This document shows, piece by piece, positions 1 to 12,849 of a stretch of 64,000 bases of DNA; the stretch's first letter is position 1, and the number at the start of each line of letters is the position of its first letter. Origin of the DNA: Ephydatia muelleri (lineage: Eukaryota; Porifera; Demospongiae; Spongillida; Spongillidae); assembly GCA_013339895.1 (NCBI GenBank), contig JABACO010000012.1:472665-536664 (forward strand), read 5' to 3'. The notes under the pieces were generated by a model. It saw nothing but the letters and a program-made list of their open reading frames with translations, was not told the origin of the DNA and made no database searches. Position numbers and translations under genes: made by a program.

Positions 1-2390
1 CACGATGGTGGCTGCATCTGGATTTGAAGTGTTATCATTTTCTCATGTGAAGTTCCATTCACTATCACATGAAGACCAGCCCACCATTACTGTATCCTTA
101 CCTCCCAACAAACACTTCAATCTCACCATTACTGCATACAATGGTTATGGAAACACAAGTACTACTGTTGTCATAAGTAAGACTATTCTAGAGAAGACAC
201 TGTGGTACATTTGATCATGTGCCACACATCCTTTCCTTGTAGGTACATTTGATGTTGTGGGTGTCTCTGTCAACACCTCATCTCCCATGGGACTGGTGTG
301 TCTCTTCAACACTGGCTCACTGACCAGAGGGTGTTTGGTGTATCTAACAGACACAGACACAGGTGTAACATACTGCAGAGTGGTTTGGAGATCATTGGAC
401 ACACCAGTCAATATGTCTTTATGTCCCTCCTCTAATGGTTCTCTGTGTACAGGGGTGTACTCAGTAGAGGTGTATGACATTGAGAGAGATGGGAGTGTGT
501 CATCAGTACCAGCACTAGCTGGAGAGGTTGTGACTGTGTTTGGACCATCTACTGTGTATGGACCTTCAGTTGAGGATATACATCATGTTACTTCATGTGA
601 GCTATCAACCCACTATGGACCCTCTGTTATGCAAGGACCATATCCCACATATGGATCACATTCCATTTTCAGTAAGGAGGAGCTGCTGATATAATTGTAT
701 GTGTTTGTTAGGTAACAGTGTATTCCTGTTATAAAAAAGAACTGAAACCATTATTCAATGAAAGTGACATGTTTGTGAGTATGCGTGCATGTCCACAGCA
801 CCTGTAGCCTATGGGAAGACTATAGTTTTAAAAAACGATTTTAGTTATTACCGTGTGGGAGCCATATATATACTCTTCTATATTTCATTATGTGTATTTA
901 ATGAAACATGGTTACCACTGCATTGTGCAGAGTTGGCAGTATTGTTACATCCTTCACATTGTAATCATCAATTATTTGGGATAAAACCTATGATGCTGTT
1001 ATCTTTGAGTACAGCATCATAATTTCTATGTGACAAACCAAAATGGTGTCTAATGTAATTTCTTGCTGTGTTCATTTTGAGCATAATATACAGCAAAGTA
1101 TAGAAGTTTAGTTGTGCAAATTCTGTACTGCTAACATACAAACACCAAAAAATACTAGCACACGCAGATCCATTTGATATGCTGTCGTGCCTAAATTCTC
1201 GTACCCAGACCCATGCCGCAGCAACGAATGGATTAAATCGTGGCTATGTGATGTAATTTATCCAAAGCTGTGGCGTGGGTCTGTGAACGCGACTCTGTGC
1301 CATACATGTCCATTCGCTAATTCAATGTTTCCAGGTTAAATGGTGTGGGCAGTTACAACGAGTCATAAAATCTCTTTTTCATCTTAGGATGACAATATAA
1401 AGTTTTCAGTCTATGTGTTCAATGTGAAAGCAAAGCTGTTTTTTTTAACGTACAACATTCAACTTTAATAAAAGTTACACATATTATACAAAACCAATGC
1501 ATTAAAACAAAAATGATTAATTGAATTTATCAGCAATGCTCAGTATTGCATTCACAAATGGTGTAATGGAGTAGGTGGCCATTAGGAATGAAGTTGCAGT
1601 AAGAGTATATTTGGCCATATCCAAGCCATGGTATAATAATAGCAGTGCTCCATAATATAATTCATATGCTAACTAATTCCTCTCATACAGCACTACCCAA
1701 CATTTGTACAAAGTGATCTTTATGAGTATCATCTATTATATTACCATGCATAGTCTAAACTAGTCACATCTTTATCGGAATATTCCAAGGGTTCAAGACC
1801 AGATGCTGCTCATGCCCATACACCATATATACACACACAAATGTGCCTTTTATATGATTGTATTGTACCATTAAACCAAATGTCTCTCCTTGGAACAGCC
1901 TTTGGCATTGGTGTTGGAGCAGGAGTAGGAGGAGCTGTGATGGTCACTGCTTCTGTTATGATTTTGGTCCTCTGTCTTATCAAGATGAAGAAAGAGAAAA
2001 CAAGTGCACAAAAAGCAGGTTTGACAGGTTTCCATAAATGAGCAGCATAGCAGCCCAATGCTTCTATTCAGTAAGTACATGTATGAGTTCAATGATATGT
2101 TTGTTGTCAAATTAAGTTTGGAATTTAGTGATTGGATTCAGATGAGATGTGCAAATAAATAACTTTGCAATTAGAATTGAGAATCCAGCTTATTAGTGAT
2201 ACCATATTGAAATGAATTACTAATATGCATGTTTGGTTATTACAAGATATTATCGTCAGTAAGATAAGTTATAGTAGCATTGTATTCTCTCTCAGATCCT
2301 CTGACAACACCAAATGCTGTGTATGGCATTGTAGTGAAGTGTTCTGACGATCCACAACAGCTGATAATCCTGTTTATGGTGCTAGGATAG
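1..2390 (+). CDS. Receptor family copy A: 3' part of an Ig/FN3 membrane receptor gene, tail frameshifted
   Basis: This is the 3' half of a type I membrane receptor; the window edge cuts the second FN3 domain. Exons I see are 1-176 (end of FN3, ending NLTITAYNGYGNTST), 243-671 (membrane-proximal Cys-containing domain), 1899-2018 (membrane helix followed by KMKKEK) and 2296-2390 (cytoplasmic tail). All junctions have GT/AG and are phase 1, as in copies D and E. The tail starts DPLTTPNAVYGIVVKC like the others. One C is missing in the gatcccacaac tract, so the frame shifts after SDDP and ends early at 2388-2390, losing the NPVYG motif. The copy could still be expressed with one tyrosine, or be a pseudogene. 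Domain calls come from sequence pattern; function is inferred. Confidence 0.75.
1198..1283. repeat. Short inverted-repeat element (MITE-like) in the long intron of copy A
   Basis: The ends ctcgtacccagaccca and gtgggtctg are inverted, with inner gatggattaaatc-type and gatgtaatttatcc arms also complementary. The same element sits at the same place in copy E (29049-29133), so it was present before these copies separated. The rest of intron 672-1898 shows no gene. Confidence 0.5.
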
Positions 2391-2850
2391 ATGCAACCAT
2401 GGAGACACGCTGACTTGTACACTGTGGCAGCTTTGATTTACGCCAAGTGAATCGTTTGAGTGGATAACTCAATTCTATATGCAATGTATGATCAATGCTA
2501 GTGCTTATTTCTCAAGAAGTGCACATGTATGCATTATTGGACCATACTATGATGATTGAAAAAGGATTGCACTCTAAGTGCTGGAGTGATTTACTGGTCG
2601 CATTCAAGGTGCTCTCTATTTATATGTTAACAACCTGCATGGAAATCTATTAATTTTTAAGCTACTAATATGTGATCTAATTACCCCATGTGCTAAGCTC
2701 TTCTTGAAATTACGACCGCCAACTGATTCGTGGGCATGCTGTAGCCATCACTATTAACTACAACTATTGAATACTATACTGTTCCCACCTCTCCCTCATA
2801 TCTCCATTCCCAGTGTGCAAGTTTTCTCTGATTTTCACACCAGACACAAT
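2391..2850 (+). other. Shared 3' flank of receptor copies
   Basis: After the tail stop, the sequence from the gagacacgctgacttg region onward is shared with copies E and F, including a stretch around cgaccgccaactgattc. I see no gene in it. It marks the edge of the duplicated unit. Confidence 0.6.
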
Positions 2851-2854
2851 TAAG

Positions 2855-2972
2855 CTACCCAGACACAAGCTACCCAGACAAAAGCTACCCAGACACAAGC
2901 TACCCAGACACAAGCTATCCAGACACAAGCTACCAGATACAAGCCATCCAGACACAAGCTACCTGGAAACAA
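2855..2972. repeat. 15-bp satellite, unit ctacccagacacaag (short array)
   Basis: About eight imperfect copies of a 15-bp unit. The same unit forms larger arrays at 21196-21698 and 37806-38092, each followed by the same flank (gaatatttatcagc, then a caaggagcaggagag segment). It is therefore part of the duplicated block. Confidence 0.85.
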
Positions 2973-3140
2973 GCTATGAATATTTATCAGCCTTAGAACT
3001 GCTCTGAGTGTATGAACGTTTATCAGCTGTAGAACTCATATGCAATACAAGGAGCAGGAGAGGGCACATGGTTAGCAGCTCTGCTCACCAGTGAGTCACC
3101 ACCACTTCAACCCACCCATTCACGTGATGCCTATAACTCC

Positions 3141-3264
3141 CTAACTCAACATACATCACAGCTGCGAGTGGATTACATCACCGCTACAGTCCATACGTAG
3201 GTACAGAACGTAGCGGTGATGTAATCCACTCATAGCCGTGACGTATGTGTGGTCTGGGTACGAG
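3141..3264. repeat. Inverted-repeat element (MITE-like), same family as 21831-21962
   Basis: The arms gtggattacatcaccgctac and gtagcggtgatgtaatccac are perfect inverse complements flanking a short centre. The right end ggtctgggtacgag is the terminal repeat; the left end is worn. Confidence 0.7.
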
Positions 3265-3284
3265 GTTATGCCTATGATACATGT

Positions 3285-3745
3285 GCAAAAGGCAAACATG
3301 CAAACGATGCTGAAGAAGTACCTCTCTAATTGCATACCTGAGTCTTAGAGATGGATGGAAACCCGAGACAGGGGCATTGTTTGTTGTGCACTGAAGATTT
3401 CCTGTCACACTCACAGCGAGTTGTTGATGCCATACTTACTTCAGCTGATGAAGAAGATAAAAAGGAAACACTCCAAAGCAGTAGCTATTCATAAGCCTCC
3501 TTCACACAATTTGTTGATGGTGTCCTGGGTCAAGAAGCAAATATCTTTATCAAACACCTTGCTAAGAAATATGCACTCAAGTGGGAGAAGTCGAACAGTG
3601 AAGTATTGGGATGGGTAAGAGCATGACTGCCATTCTTAATGCTTAGAGCAACAAACCTCTGTGTGAGGGGTTCTTGTACCAAATGGAGGACAACAGGAGT
3701 GGAAGACACAGCAGGGTGCCCAGTCTCTAGCTCTTTTTCATCACA
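3285..3745 (+). pseudogene. 3' fragment of a non-LTR reverse transcriptase gene
   Basis: Translating in shifting frames gives pieces typical of the C-terminal end of invertebrate reverse transcriptase polyproteins: SHSQRVVDAILTSADEE, then DGVLGQEANIFIKHLAKK, then KWEKSNSEVLGWVRA, a stop, and LRATNLCVRGSCTKW. Stops and frameshifts show it is dead. The same 5'-truncated fragment occurs at 21965, 36037 and 38215 next to the satellite, so it was copied with the receptor block and is not an independent insertion each time. Family placement is by recognition of the motif order; no search was run. Confidence 0.7.
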
Positions 3746-4478
3746 TTATTTATATTTAATTTTACAAATGTGTGTATTTATTGTGTAAATCGTGTATTTG
3801 AATTATTCATTAATTATTATTGAAAGGATTATTCTCTTAATTTAATTATGGTACAAATCCCTTTACATTTCACTTGTACATTCAATCTTCTTGTGAGTCA
3901 CGGCTGTTTCATACGTATCCATGGAAGGCACTAGTTCTGATCCTATTATTTTTAATACAAAAATGCCTCACATTATCTTAACCATTGAGGGCTGTTACTA
4001 TTGCCTCATCCTACCAAAACCCACTGTAACTAGTTTCATTGATGCGAATACATTCATTGACTATAAATTGACCCGGCACTGACATAAAACAAAAACAGTA
4101 CCTTAAGTGTCTCCATGGCTGTAGAGCCTTCGTCTAATTCATAACCAGCTACTTAGGCTTTCCACTTTACGACGATAATAAACTCTAAACGAACATGGGA
4201 TAAGCAGATTTACTCAGTCAAATTAAGTAATTTGGTACTGTACATGTGTGGAAATTAATCGTATTGACAACTCATGCACATATTTATTTATTTTTCAGTA
4301 TTTCATCTGCATACATGTAGGCACATGTTCAACTGCATACTCGCAATGTACTCTCATGACTGTCCACAGGTCTGGTCAAGAGCTGCAGGTTTGCTGCTAA
4401 GCCGGTTCGGCACTAATACATCAGTCACGGAAAAAAATTTATGGCCAAGTATCACGTTATGCACTGAAGCTTTCTAGT
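3746..4478 (+). other. Duplicated spacer with a worn copy of the receptor 5' flank
   Basis: This stretch matches spacers at 36.5-37.3 kb and 38.5-39.2 kb (for example catggaaggcactagttc and gtagagccttcgtctaattc). Around 4360-4400 it retains a diverged piece of the block that lies upstream of the signal exons of E and F (ctggtcaagagctgc). I see no open gene. Confidence 0.5.
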
Positions 4479-4675
4479 CTCGTATCCAGCCCAGGTTCCA
4501 AACTGCTGCGGATGGATTACATCACCACTACGATGCTGCATTACCATCTTGTGGAACAGGCGTACAGAACAGGCCGGTATGCAGAGCACGCCTCCGGATA
4601 TACATTTATTCTAAGGAGTACATTGCGGTGATGTAATCCATCTGCAGCTGTTGGGAACCTGGGCCTGAGTACGAG
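4479..4675. repeat. Terminal-inverted-repeat element, 197 bp
   Basis: The left end ctcgtatccagcccaggttcc pairs with the right end ggaacctgggcctgagtacgag, and the inner gatggattacatcacc pairs with ggtgatgtaatccatc. It is a nonautonomous DNA element with no coding capacity. The inner arm motif links it to the elements at 3141 and 21831. Confidence 0.75.
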
Positions 4676-6900
4676 GCATGTACCTTTCTGTTGTAAACAT
4701 ATTCTGTAAACATACAACGGGCCAGGAGTATCAGCCATAGAACTGTCCCGCTCGATCGCAAGTGGCCGAAACGTGCACGAGTTCCATATTAATTTTGATT
4801 ATATTCTTTACTAAAATTAATACGTATTTCACGTATCTTATTCCACGTATATACAGTATGTCTATAATAAAGCACCATTCAAACTACGTCTTGATCTAAA
4901 AATTAGACCTCAAATTCACTACACACGTCAGAGTACAATTGCTAACACAGCTTGATAGTGATTGTATTTTGCACCTGCCGTTTTCAACAGTATCGTTGAG
5001 GAGAAAGGTGAATTTGAGGTGTGTGATGGTTCCTGTAATATGAGGTGAGAGGTTTTATTTACCTTACATTTTTAACATGCAGACGTGCACCACATGCTTG
5101 TTTATAATCAACTGAATTGCAACACGCAATACCCCAATAATGAAGCCTTTTTTTGAATAAAATGTAATAGTCATCTACTGCGCGTTATAACTAAACGTTG
5201 TCTTTTAGGGCAGTACTTTGTTAACATGGAATGGAAGACTTCACTCTTTCTTTTAGCGGATGTGTTCTCACCATATCAGAGGGAGAAAGCGTTAGTGCGG
5301 GCAGTGTCATTGTCGCCAATGACTCCCCTAAATTGTAACTCCCAATCATTGGCAGGTACATATATGCATGCATTACTCCCAAGGTCATTCTGAATGCTTA
5401 GACAAATACATGTATGACTCCCCAGCCATTCATGCCTACGCAATAATTGACTCCCCATGACAAAATTGACATTCAATCTTGCCAAGGCGTACGACTTCCC
5501 AGTATTTGCCTCTCCCGCCTTGGGGAGTATAGTTGTAGCTTTGGACTGAAATGACTTTTAAAAAAATACTTTCTTTACATCTGGCATTGGAACAATAAAA
5601 GTCAGCTTAGCATTTGACTTGGAAATTTTAGCATTCATTTGGATATCTGGCACGCACTTGCGCAGTGTTGTACAAATATTCAAATATCTTCATTGATGTT
5701 TTTCCAGAAAAAACGACTGGATGTGTTTTTTAATGGTTTTATCTCTGCTTGCTACATGTACATACAGACATACACCTATCATTAAATTAATATTGTTTCT
5801 ATGTCCATCGTGCATGTCTCAAGAATAAACCATTTTTTAGTCTTCGCTTATAACACTGATCCCCTCACCCTTTCTCGTCACCTTCTCCTAACATTCTTTT
5901 TGTTACTATTAAATGAGCACTCCACTGTCGAACTTGAAGTTTTTGCATTTGCGCCTTATAGATTAGCCTTGTCTCAATTCGTAGGATATTGATTCCAACG
6001 TGGATAATCCTCGACAATACTGAATTCATCCTTTTCCATGCGAGCTTGCTTTCTCACTTTAACAGATACGCGTAGCTTATAGGATTCACGTGGGATTAGG
6101 CATAAATGACTGGGGGAGACAATTTTGCCTCTGACAAAGGAAAGCACTACTAGAGAAGGGTGATGCGAGTGCGTAAGAAACAATCCGTATGCTTGTCGAT
6201 GATGCATACTAACTTCCCGTTAATTCTGTACGAGACGAATCGATTTGTCGTTTCACGGATTCCCGATAAAGTGTCTGGCGGCAAAATAATAAATGAATTG
6301 TGAATACAATTCTGCGGTAGGCTGATAATAACTCATTTCCCATGCAAATTACAACATACTGGCTATCATTCTGAAACGTTTGCGGATAGATAATGATAGT
6401 CAGTATGTTGTGATTAATATTATTTAACGCAATTAAATTGAAAAAGTTAAACAGTTGCGAACGATTAACTTATGGAGATCGGGTGGAACAAGGAAATTAT
6501 TAAGTTCAATGTTGGATCGGGAGAACTATCGTAAGGAATTATAATGCAGGGTTCATTTTGTCCTGAACTGACGATACAACAATGAATGCATGCATGGACC
6601 CTGCACATACATGTACATGTAGTTGATCGGTGATTGGTGCAATTTGGAATACTGCTCATCACCGTCTTCTTCTTTCCATAGTTTTGTAACTGGACGATTG
6701 ATTTGAGTAGTGACTGCGTATTCTGAAACTGTCTGTAATGTACGTATTAAAACATACAATATGCTAGAACGATCGTGTAAATTGATGTTAACATCAATGT
6801 TTACACGAGCCATTAAATGATGACTTATGACAAAGTCTTAATTATGCACATGGTTCACACCTTTGCATCAACCCTACATGTATGTCAATAAAAAAAAAAC
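4676..6900. other. No recognisable gene
   Basis: Only short unsupported reading frames are present. The stretch 5086-5150 is an inverted, diverged duplicate of about 21005-21075 (gggtattgc and cttcattattgg segments), which shows that rearrangement reaches this far. A hairpin at 6347-6415 is listed separately. Confidence 0.4.
6347..6415. repeat. Hairpin with 24-bp arms
   Basis: Bases 6347-6370 and 6392-6415 are inverse complements at 22 of 24 positions, with a 21-base loop. It may be the core of a worn MITE. No flanking duplication was evident. Confidence 0.6.
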
Positions 6901-6904
6901 TGTA

Positions 6905-9900
6905 TCCCTAACAATTTCGTCGAAGCCCCAGCAAACACAAATGAGGCAACATCCTGTCTCATGCAGCTCTCTTCTAGTCAGCACTCAGACTCTACCTCAG
7001 ACTTAGCTATTCTATCTAACGACAGCATAGAAGACACAAAACTGAAGCAAGCATTTGGGGCATCTTTAGATCGCAATACAATTGCTGTTGATGAGATGTG
7101 GTGCAAATTATGGAACAAGATAGTATCATCAAGCCGTCGTTACTATGATCTGCCTGGTGGTGCTGTTGGGAGAGAATTTGTCGATGTGCAGAAGAGGTCA
7201 ATCTACTTAACAGATCAAGTGTTTGTTCAGAAAGGCTGATTGTATTCTAGCTTTGATGCTCCAAAGAGATAACATGGTAAATAAAGGTTGAGATAAGGAG
7301 ACTCCTGAAACGACGTATGATGACATGGAAAAGTGAACATTTTGATGATTTACTCTTTGACTTTAAAAGATGCTCAAAATATCACAAAAAGTGCAGTCGC
7401 ATGAAGTCTGATGAATCTCACATTCCAAAAGTTTTCCCTCATTTGATGATGAAGGGTCAAGTAAGCGCTGCAGTCTGTTGAATCAATGAGAAAACAAGCA
7501 AAGGTGGTGTACTGGATGCATCAACCTATGTTGGGAGTGGTTCCAAGACTGTCTTAGGCATCCTGAAAGAAAAACACCCAGACCCTCCTAAATCATCAAT
7601 TCACTCTTTTTTACCATGAAGTGTGTTACCTCCATTACTGGACGTTGATCTGACAGTTCTCACATAGAAAAAGTTGCCCAACAAATACAAGGTAGTGCTG
7701 GTCCTGGCGGGTCCACTGCTAGTCATTGGAAGGACTCTCTTCTTCGTTATGGGGCTCACAGTACAAAGCTGCGTGATGCCTTGGCATAGTTGGCCAGGCA
7801 TCTTGCCAACACAATTGTGGAGTGGTCAGATATTAAGCACTGATGTCCAGTCGTCTCGTGGCATTAGATAAATGCCCAAGTGTCCGGCCTATTGCAATTG
7901 GCGAGATTCCCAGATGAATTCTCTGCAAAGCAATGGCATTGGCTACTCATGATAACATCGCAGATTTATGTGAAGTGGATCAGCCTTAATCAGGTCTGAA
8001 GGGAGGTATCGAGGGAGCTGTACATGCAATGACTCAGCAAAGGAGGTGTTGGTCAAGGTGATCCTCTATCAATGTTAATGTATGCTGCAGCAATAATGCC
8101 ACTAATCAAGTCACTCTCTAAACCTTCTACCTGGGTCCAAAACTGGTACATTGTGTGCAGCAAAACTTACCCACTTACGTGAATGGTTTGATTAGTTATG
8201 TAAACAAGGCCCAAAAGTATGGATATCATCTGAGGCAAAAAAATGTATTCTCATAGTTGACATAAATGAGGCAAAGCCAGATCAGTCATCAAAGAACTTG
8301 GAGTCAAAGTTGTCAAAGGATACCCTTTTATTGGTGGTTTCATTGGAGATCATGATAGCACCAAGGCTTTTGTACAGAAGAAGATAATGGAATGGGCTAA
8401 TAGTATTGTGAAACTGTCCAATGTGGCTGAATCTCAACTTCGAACAGTTTTTGCTGCTTTAGCAATGTACAATTTGAGGGGTCATACCTGAAACGTATAC
8501 TCCCTAACTTTGATGAGGAGTATATCATTCACGAAGCAATGAGTGGAAATTTCTGGCAGGCAGATTTTGCAGGCACCACATTTCAATTCAAGAGCAACAT
8601 CTGTTTTCACTTCCCACACAAATGGGAGCATGGGAGTCCACAACCCAGTTGATACAGCCAAGATCAATTTTACGACATCAAGAGCCGCTGGTACATCTAA
8701 CATTGTAGATGCCATCAAAGGCTCCAAACAGTTTTCCACATCTGATCACTCTGTCTAATTGCCAGAAGTAGCATCAAACATGCACAAAACCATTAAACTG
8801 CAACAGTCTGATGAGGACAAACTAGACACGGTCCTAGCTAACTTAGACACTAAAACCAGACAAGCTGTTTCCAGATCAGTTGGGTGTAAATTTCATCATG
8901 GTTAACAGTCTTGCCCATCTCTCTACATAATTTCGACTTATCAGCAGCTGAATTCCGTGACTCCCTCACAATACGTTACCATAGGCCCCTCATCAAGGCT
9001 ATAACTGTGATGGGTGTGGGGAAGTTTTCAGCCTTACCCATGCCCTCGACTGCAGAAAAGGTGGACTTGTGACCCATGCAGTGTCACAATGACATCAGGG
9101 ACGCAATAGGTGACCTAGCATCAATTGTGTGCATGGAGGTAATACGGGAACCTGTAGTACAAGAAGCCAATGATGCATGTTTTATACCTTCATTGATAGC
9201 TGATCTTAGTATCAGAGGGGTATGTGTGGCGGACTGACTAAATAGCACCTACTTTGTGTGTGTTTACGTACGTATAGGGGAATTCCCCTGTATGGACTCT
9301 ATTGTGCGCAGGCCTACGACGCCCTTCGGGGTGCCTGGCCTCTGCGCTGGGGAGGCGCTTTGTGTGCATGACAATTTCTTTTGTGTATGGCTCTTCACTA
9401 TATATACAGTGTTGTGCTGTGCACATTTATGTTGGAGTGATATTAAAGTGCTGTGTCCCCTAGCTGTGTACGTGGTCTCGGGTAGTATCGTTGCTAGCGT
9501 TGGCGTTAATCCTTCACAGTATGGCAGCCTCAAACGGTAGCATTGTTCGATATACATGTCGTTGACACTGACGCTCCATCATATTGACACAGGGATGTTG
9601 CTGCTATTCTATCATCTGCTGAAAAAGAGAAGAAGAGAAAATATTGTGATGCTGCAGAAGTACGCTGTGCCTCCTTCACACCCCTAGTTGTTTCTGTCGA
9701 TGGAGTTCTAGGTCAGGGAGCAGAATGCTTCATTAAACTCCTTGCTGAAAAAAATTGCTATCAAATGGAAAAAATCATATCCAGAAGTACATGTAGCAGG
9801 ATGGATACGAACCACGCTATCTTTTGCCATGTTGAGGGCCATAAGTTTATACCTACGGGGTTCTTGAGAAGTGGTGCAGCTATCGATGATGGGCAGGTCT

Positions 9901-9935
9901 GCCAGAACTTGCATATTAAGTGGATCAGATGTGTA
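6905..9935 (+). pseudogene. Degenerate non-LTR retroelement with reverse transcriptase and C-terminal zinc region
   Basis: Pieces of one polyprotein appear in order on the plus strand, broken by many stops and shifts. They are an N-terminal segment (RRYYDLPGGAVGREFVDV, about 7130-7190), a central stretch (AGPGGSTASHWKDSLLRYGA, about 7695-7750), an RT-like GGVGQGDPLSMLMYAAA (about 8045-8095), a Cys/His stretch (CDGCGEVFSLTHALDC, about 9008-9055), a segment containing EVIREPVVQEAN, and SSAEKEKKRKYCDAAEVR (about 9617-9670) followed by VVSVDGVLG. The order matches the reverse transcriptase polyproteins common in sponges and corals. It is interrupted by an LTR-like insert at 9223-9535. The element cannot be active. 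Assignment to a named clade would need a search. Confidence 0.75.
9223..9535. mobile_element. LTR-like insertion (solo LTR candidate) inside the retroelement
   Basis: This 313-bp segment begins tgtgtggcgg and is flanked by the direct repeat GGTA (9219-9222 and 9536-9539). Deleting it with one repeat rejoins the broken reverse transcriptase reading (SIRG, then ALFD) without a gap. It has a TATA-like ctatatatacagtg near 9399 and an attaaa signal near 9442, as expected for a promoter and polyA signal in an LTR. The 3' end (cctcaaac) is not the usual CA, so the exact class is open. Confidence 0.6.
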
Positions 9936-11208
9936 TTATTTTTAATTTTTATTGCTATCTATTCATATTATTTCTTGTATGTCATTATTCTATTCATTTT
10001 CAACTATAAATATCAGCAATAATTATTATTATGTCATAAATGTATATTCATCAACATATATACCTCATTAGAATGTCTCACCAACCTTTACAATCATGCG
10101 CTTACATGTACATGTTGACGCGCCTATACTCTAAATGATTGTTCGACCTCGGTCCACTGAATATTAAATCCGCGACAAACGCTTCACATAATGATGTTTT
10201 TTTTTTTTTTTTCTGTTTTTAAACGTATTGCACATGAATTCCACTACCATGCAAATTTAACATTAGTAAGTCAAGTTTGTTTATTGCGAAAGTAATTTAG
10301 ATATACAAATGAACTTGAACTTGAATGACTTTACGACAGGATCGATTCAACCAACTGTAAACAACGTTTTTTGCTACTATTCTATCGCTACTTAAGTGCA
10401 TTGCACATCTAATTTCTAATGTTTAGGAAAAGGCACCTCTGGAAGTAATGCTATGATTTGATGATTATTCCGCCTTCGTCTTAGTATAATGTTCCTAGCT
10501 GATGAAAGAAAGGAGAAAATAAAATATTGAAGTGCCGGCCGACATGTCGCTCCAAGAAATCAGGACTATATAGCGAAGCGCATGTTGTCTGTACATATTT
10601 CTTGTGTTTATTATATGCCATCGGCGAGTGGATGCAACGTTTCACTATCGTTATTAACCCACGAAACGTTACCTCCAAAGTATTCGTCGGATCTGATTTG
10701 CTTGCAGACCCAATGTTTGGTGGATTGTCTGGAAATAAAAAGTAATTGCTCTGGCTAGACATTCCAGCAATAGCCCTACCTATACATCAATAAGCTCACT
10801 GTTCTAAAGCATTACATTTTAATTGTAGGTGTTTCTAAACTTGTACATTTATAGCTGTACGACACACATGACCAAACGATATAGCCTTTTGCTGCCTAAG
10901 AAGCTACATGTATATTTTGTTAAGTTAATCATCTCGACCTATCATACCCTCAAATGGGGAGATATAAAACCACAATAAAAACTGTGCCATAGAGAATCTG
11001 AGCCAATTTTCTCTCATAGGTTAGAATCCCTCAGAAACGAATTGTAGGGTATACTATAATATGTATCTATTGAGTATCCCCTATAGTAGTTCTTGTCTGC
11101 ATGTATCACCAAGTGACATACATAACTATAAGCACATGAGCCTCCAGTCCCATTTTATTTTCACTTCACTTATGCATTTGTTTTTAATTCGTCCACCCTG
11201 TAGGTAAA
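9936..11208. other. No recognisable gene
   Basis: AT-rich sequence with a poly-T run near 10195-10211. Short reading frames show no domain or splice support. I see nothing further. Confidence 0.4.
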
Positions 11209-12849
11209 CTATATTAGATATACAAGTCCACAACACATACTGATTTTAAGGCCACTTGTCTTTTTCCTCAGGTGTATGTAGAGTGTCAACACAAAGAGGA
11301 GTGCCCCAATACCAACCGTAGACACAATTGCAATGCCAGCACTGATACCAATAGCAATGCTATTATCTAAATTTAAAAGAACAAAATAGCAGATCATATC
11401 ACAATAAATATAATCAGTGGAATCATCTTTCTTTACAGTAACTACTGTCAATGGCACCATGATATCAGAGTGAGTTCCACCATGAAATATATCAATCACA
11501 TTCATTTTGATTCAAGTGGGCTTAATGCCGGATAAAATTGAAACTATCGGGTCTGTGTGACTACACTTTCTAAAGTGCATCAAATGCTTATCTGTACTAG
11601 GTTAGATTCAAGAAGAAAAATAAACTGACAGAAGTTTGAACATGACAGAGAGCATGAGTAAAGTTAAAGTTGTGCTTCATATTCAATTTACATGATGAGC
11701 GCAGCACATTTCACATGTTCACAAAAGGAGCAAAAACTACAAGACAAAGGATATAACTGGAGCAATGAAAATGAAACAGCATGCAATAATAAAACAGTAT
11801 GTCAGCAAAATTGATTGCACCATGCTTACATCGATAAATTATAAAAATTAACGTCACCTATGATGGACAGTAGAACACGCTGAACTAATTGTATGCATTT
11901 AGTATGATTTTCTGTTAGTAGTAGTATTCGTGATCGAGCACATACATAGTTATAGATATGAGCAAATGACCTTAGTTTGCACGAATATCCACGTAAAGTT
12001 CCATAAACTAAATTTAATACCATACAACAGCATAAAATTTGCTCATTCTATTATTTGGATATCTGATCTCTCAACAGAAAATAGTGTTCTGTGATGATAA
12101 TACCATGGGACAATGAGCTGCCAATGCAGTGACTGCTGCTGTATGTTACTATTACCTTGCACATTTGAAGTTTCGATGATAGAAAGACTGTGGATGTATG
12201 ATGACCCACTAAAAGAGGATGATCCTTTGACTGTTGAGGATCTAAATAGTGAAAGGTGAGTAATACATTGTGAAAGGTCCGTCCACAGTGGACACAGTCA
12301 CAATCTCTCCAGCTAGTGCTGGTACTGATGACACACTCCCATCTCTCTCAATGTCATACACCTCTACTGAGTACACCCCTGTACTCAGAGGACCGTTGGA
12401 GGAGGAACATAAAGACATGTTGACTGGTGTGTCCAATGATCTCCAAACCACTCTGCAGCATGTTACACCTGTGTCTGTGTCTGTTAGATATACCAAACAC
12501 CCTCTGGCCAGTGAGCCAGTGTTGAAAAGACACACCAGTCCCATGGGAGATGAGGTGTTGACAGAGACACCAACAACGTCAAATGTACCTACCAGGAAAG
12601 GATGTGTGCACATGATCAAATATATAGCAATGACTTCTCAAGAATAGTCTTACTTGTGACAAAAGTAGTACTTGTGTCATTGTATGCAGTGATGGTGAGA
12701 TTGAAGTGTTTGTTGGGAGGTAAGGATACAGTAATGTTGGACTGATTTTCATTTGACAGAGAATGAGGCTTCACATGAGAAAATGATAGCACTTCATATC
12801 CAGATGCAGCCATCATAGTGTAAGAGCACGCCATTCAAAACTGCCAAAA
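11209..12849 (-). pseudogene. Receptor family copy B: 5'-truncated, with a different membrane exon
   Basis: On the minus strand there is a second-FN3 exon (about 12849-12654), a membrane-proximal exon starting at 12588 (FDVVGVSVNTSSPMG and onward to about 12270) and a membrane exon starting at 11366. That last exon reads IAIGISAGIAIVSTVG, more hydrophobic residues, then HLRKK, and is unlike the helix of the other copies. The FN3 exon has TGA two codons after its expected acceptor (ttttggcag then TTT TGA). Homology to D ends near 12965, so the Ig, first FN3 and signal exons are missing. The usual DPLTT tail was not found. It is most likely a truncated duplicate, although the new membrane exon is intact with a plausible donor (atca, gtatgt). 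Confidence 0.6.

Noticed and set aside
257..694. Treating each receptor exon as its own small gene, and their antisense frames as genes
   Set aside because: Splice sites and phases join them into multi-exon genes. The antisense frames mirror the sense exons.
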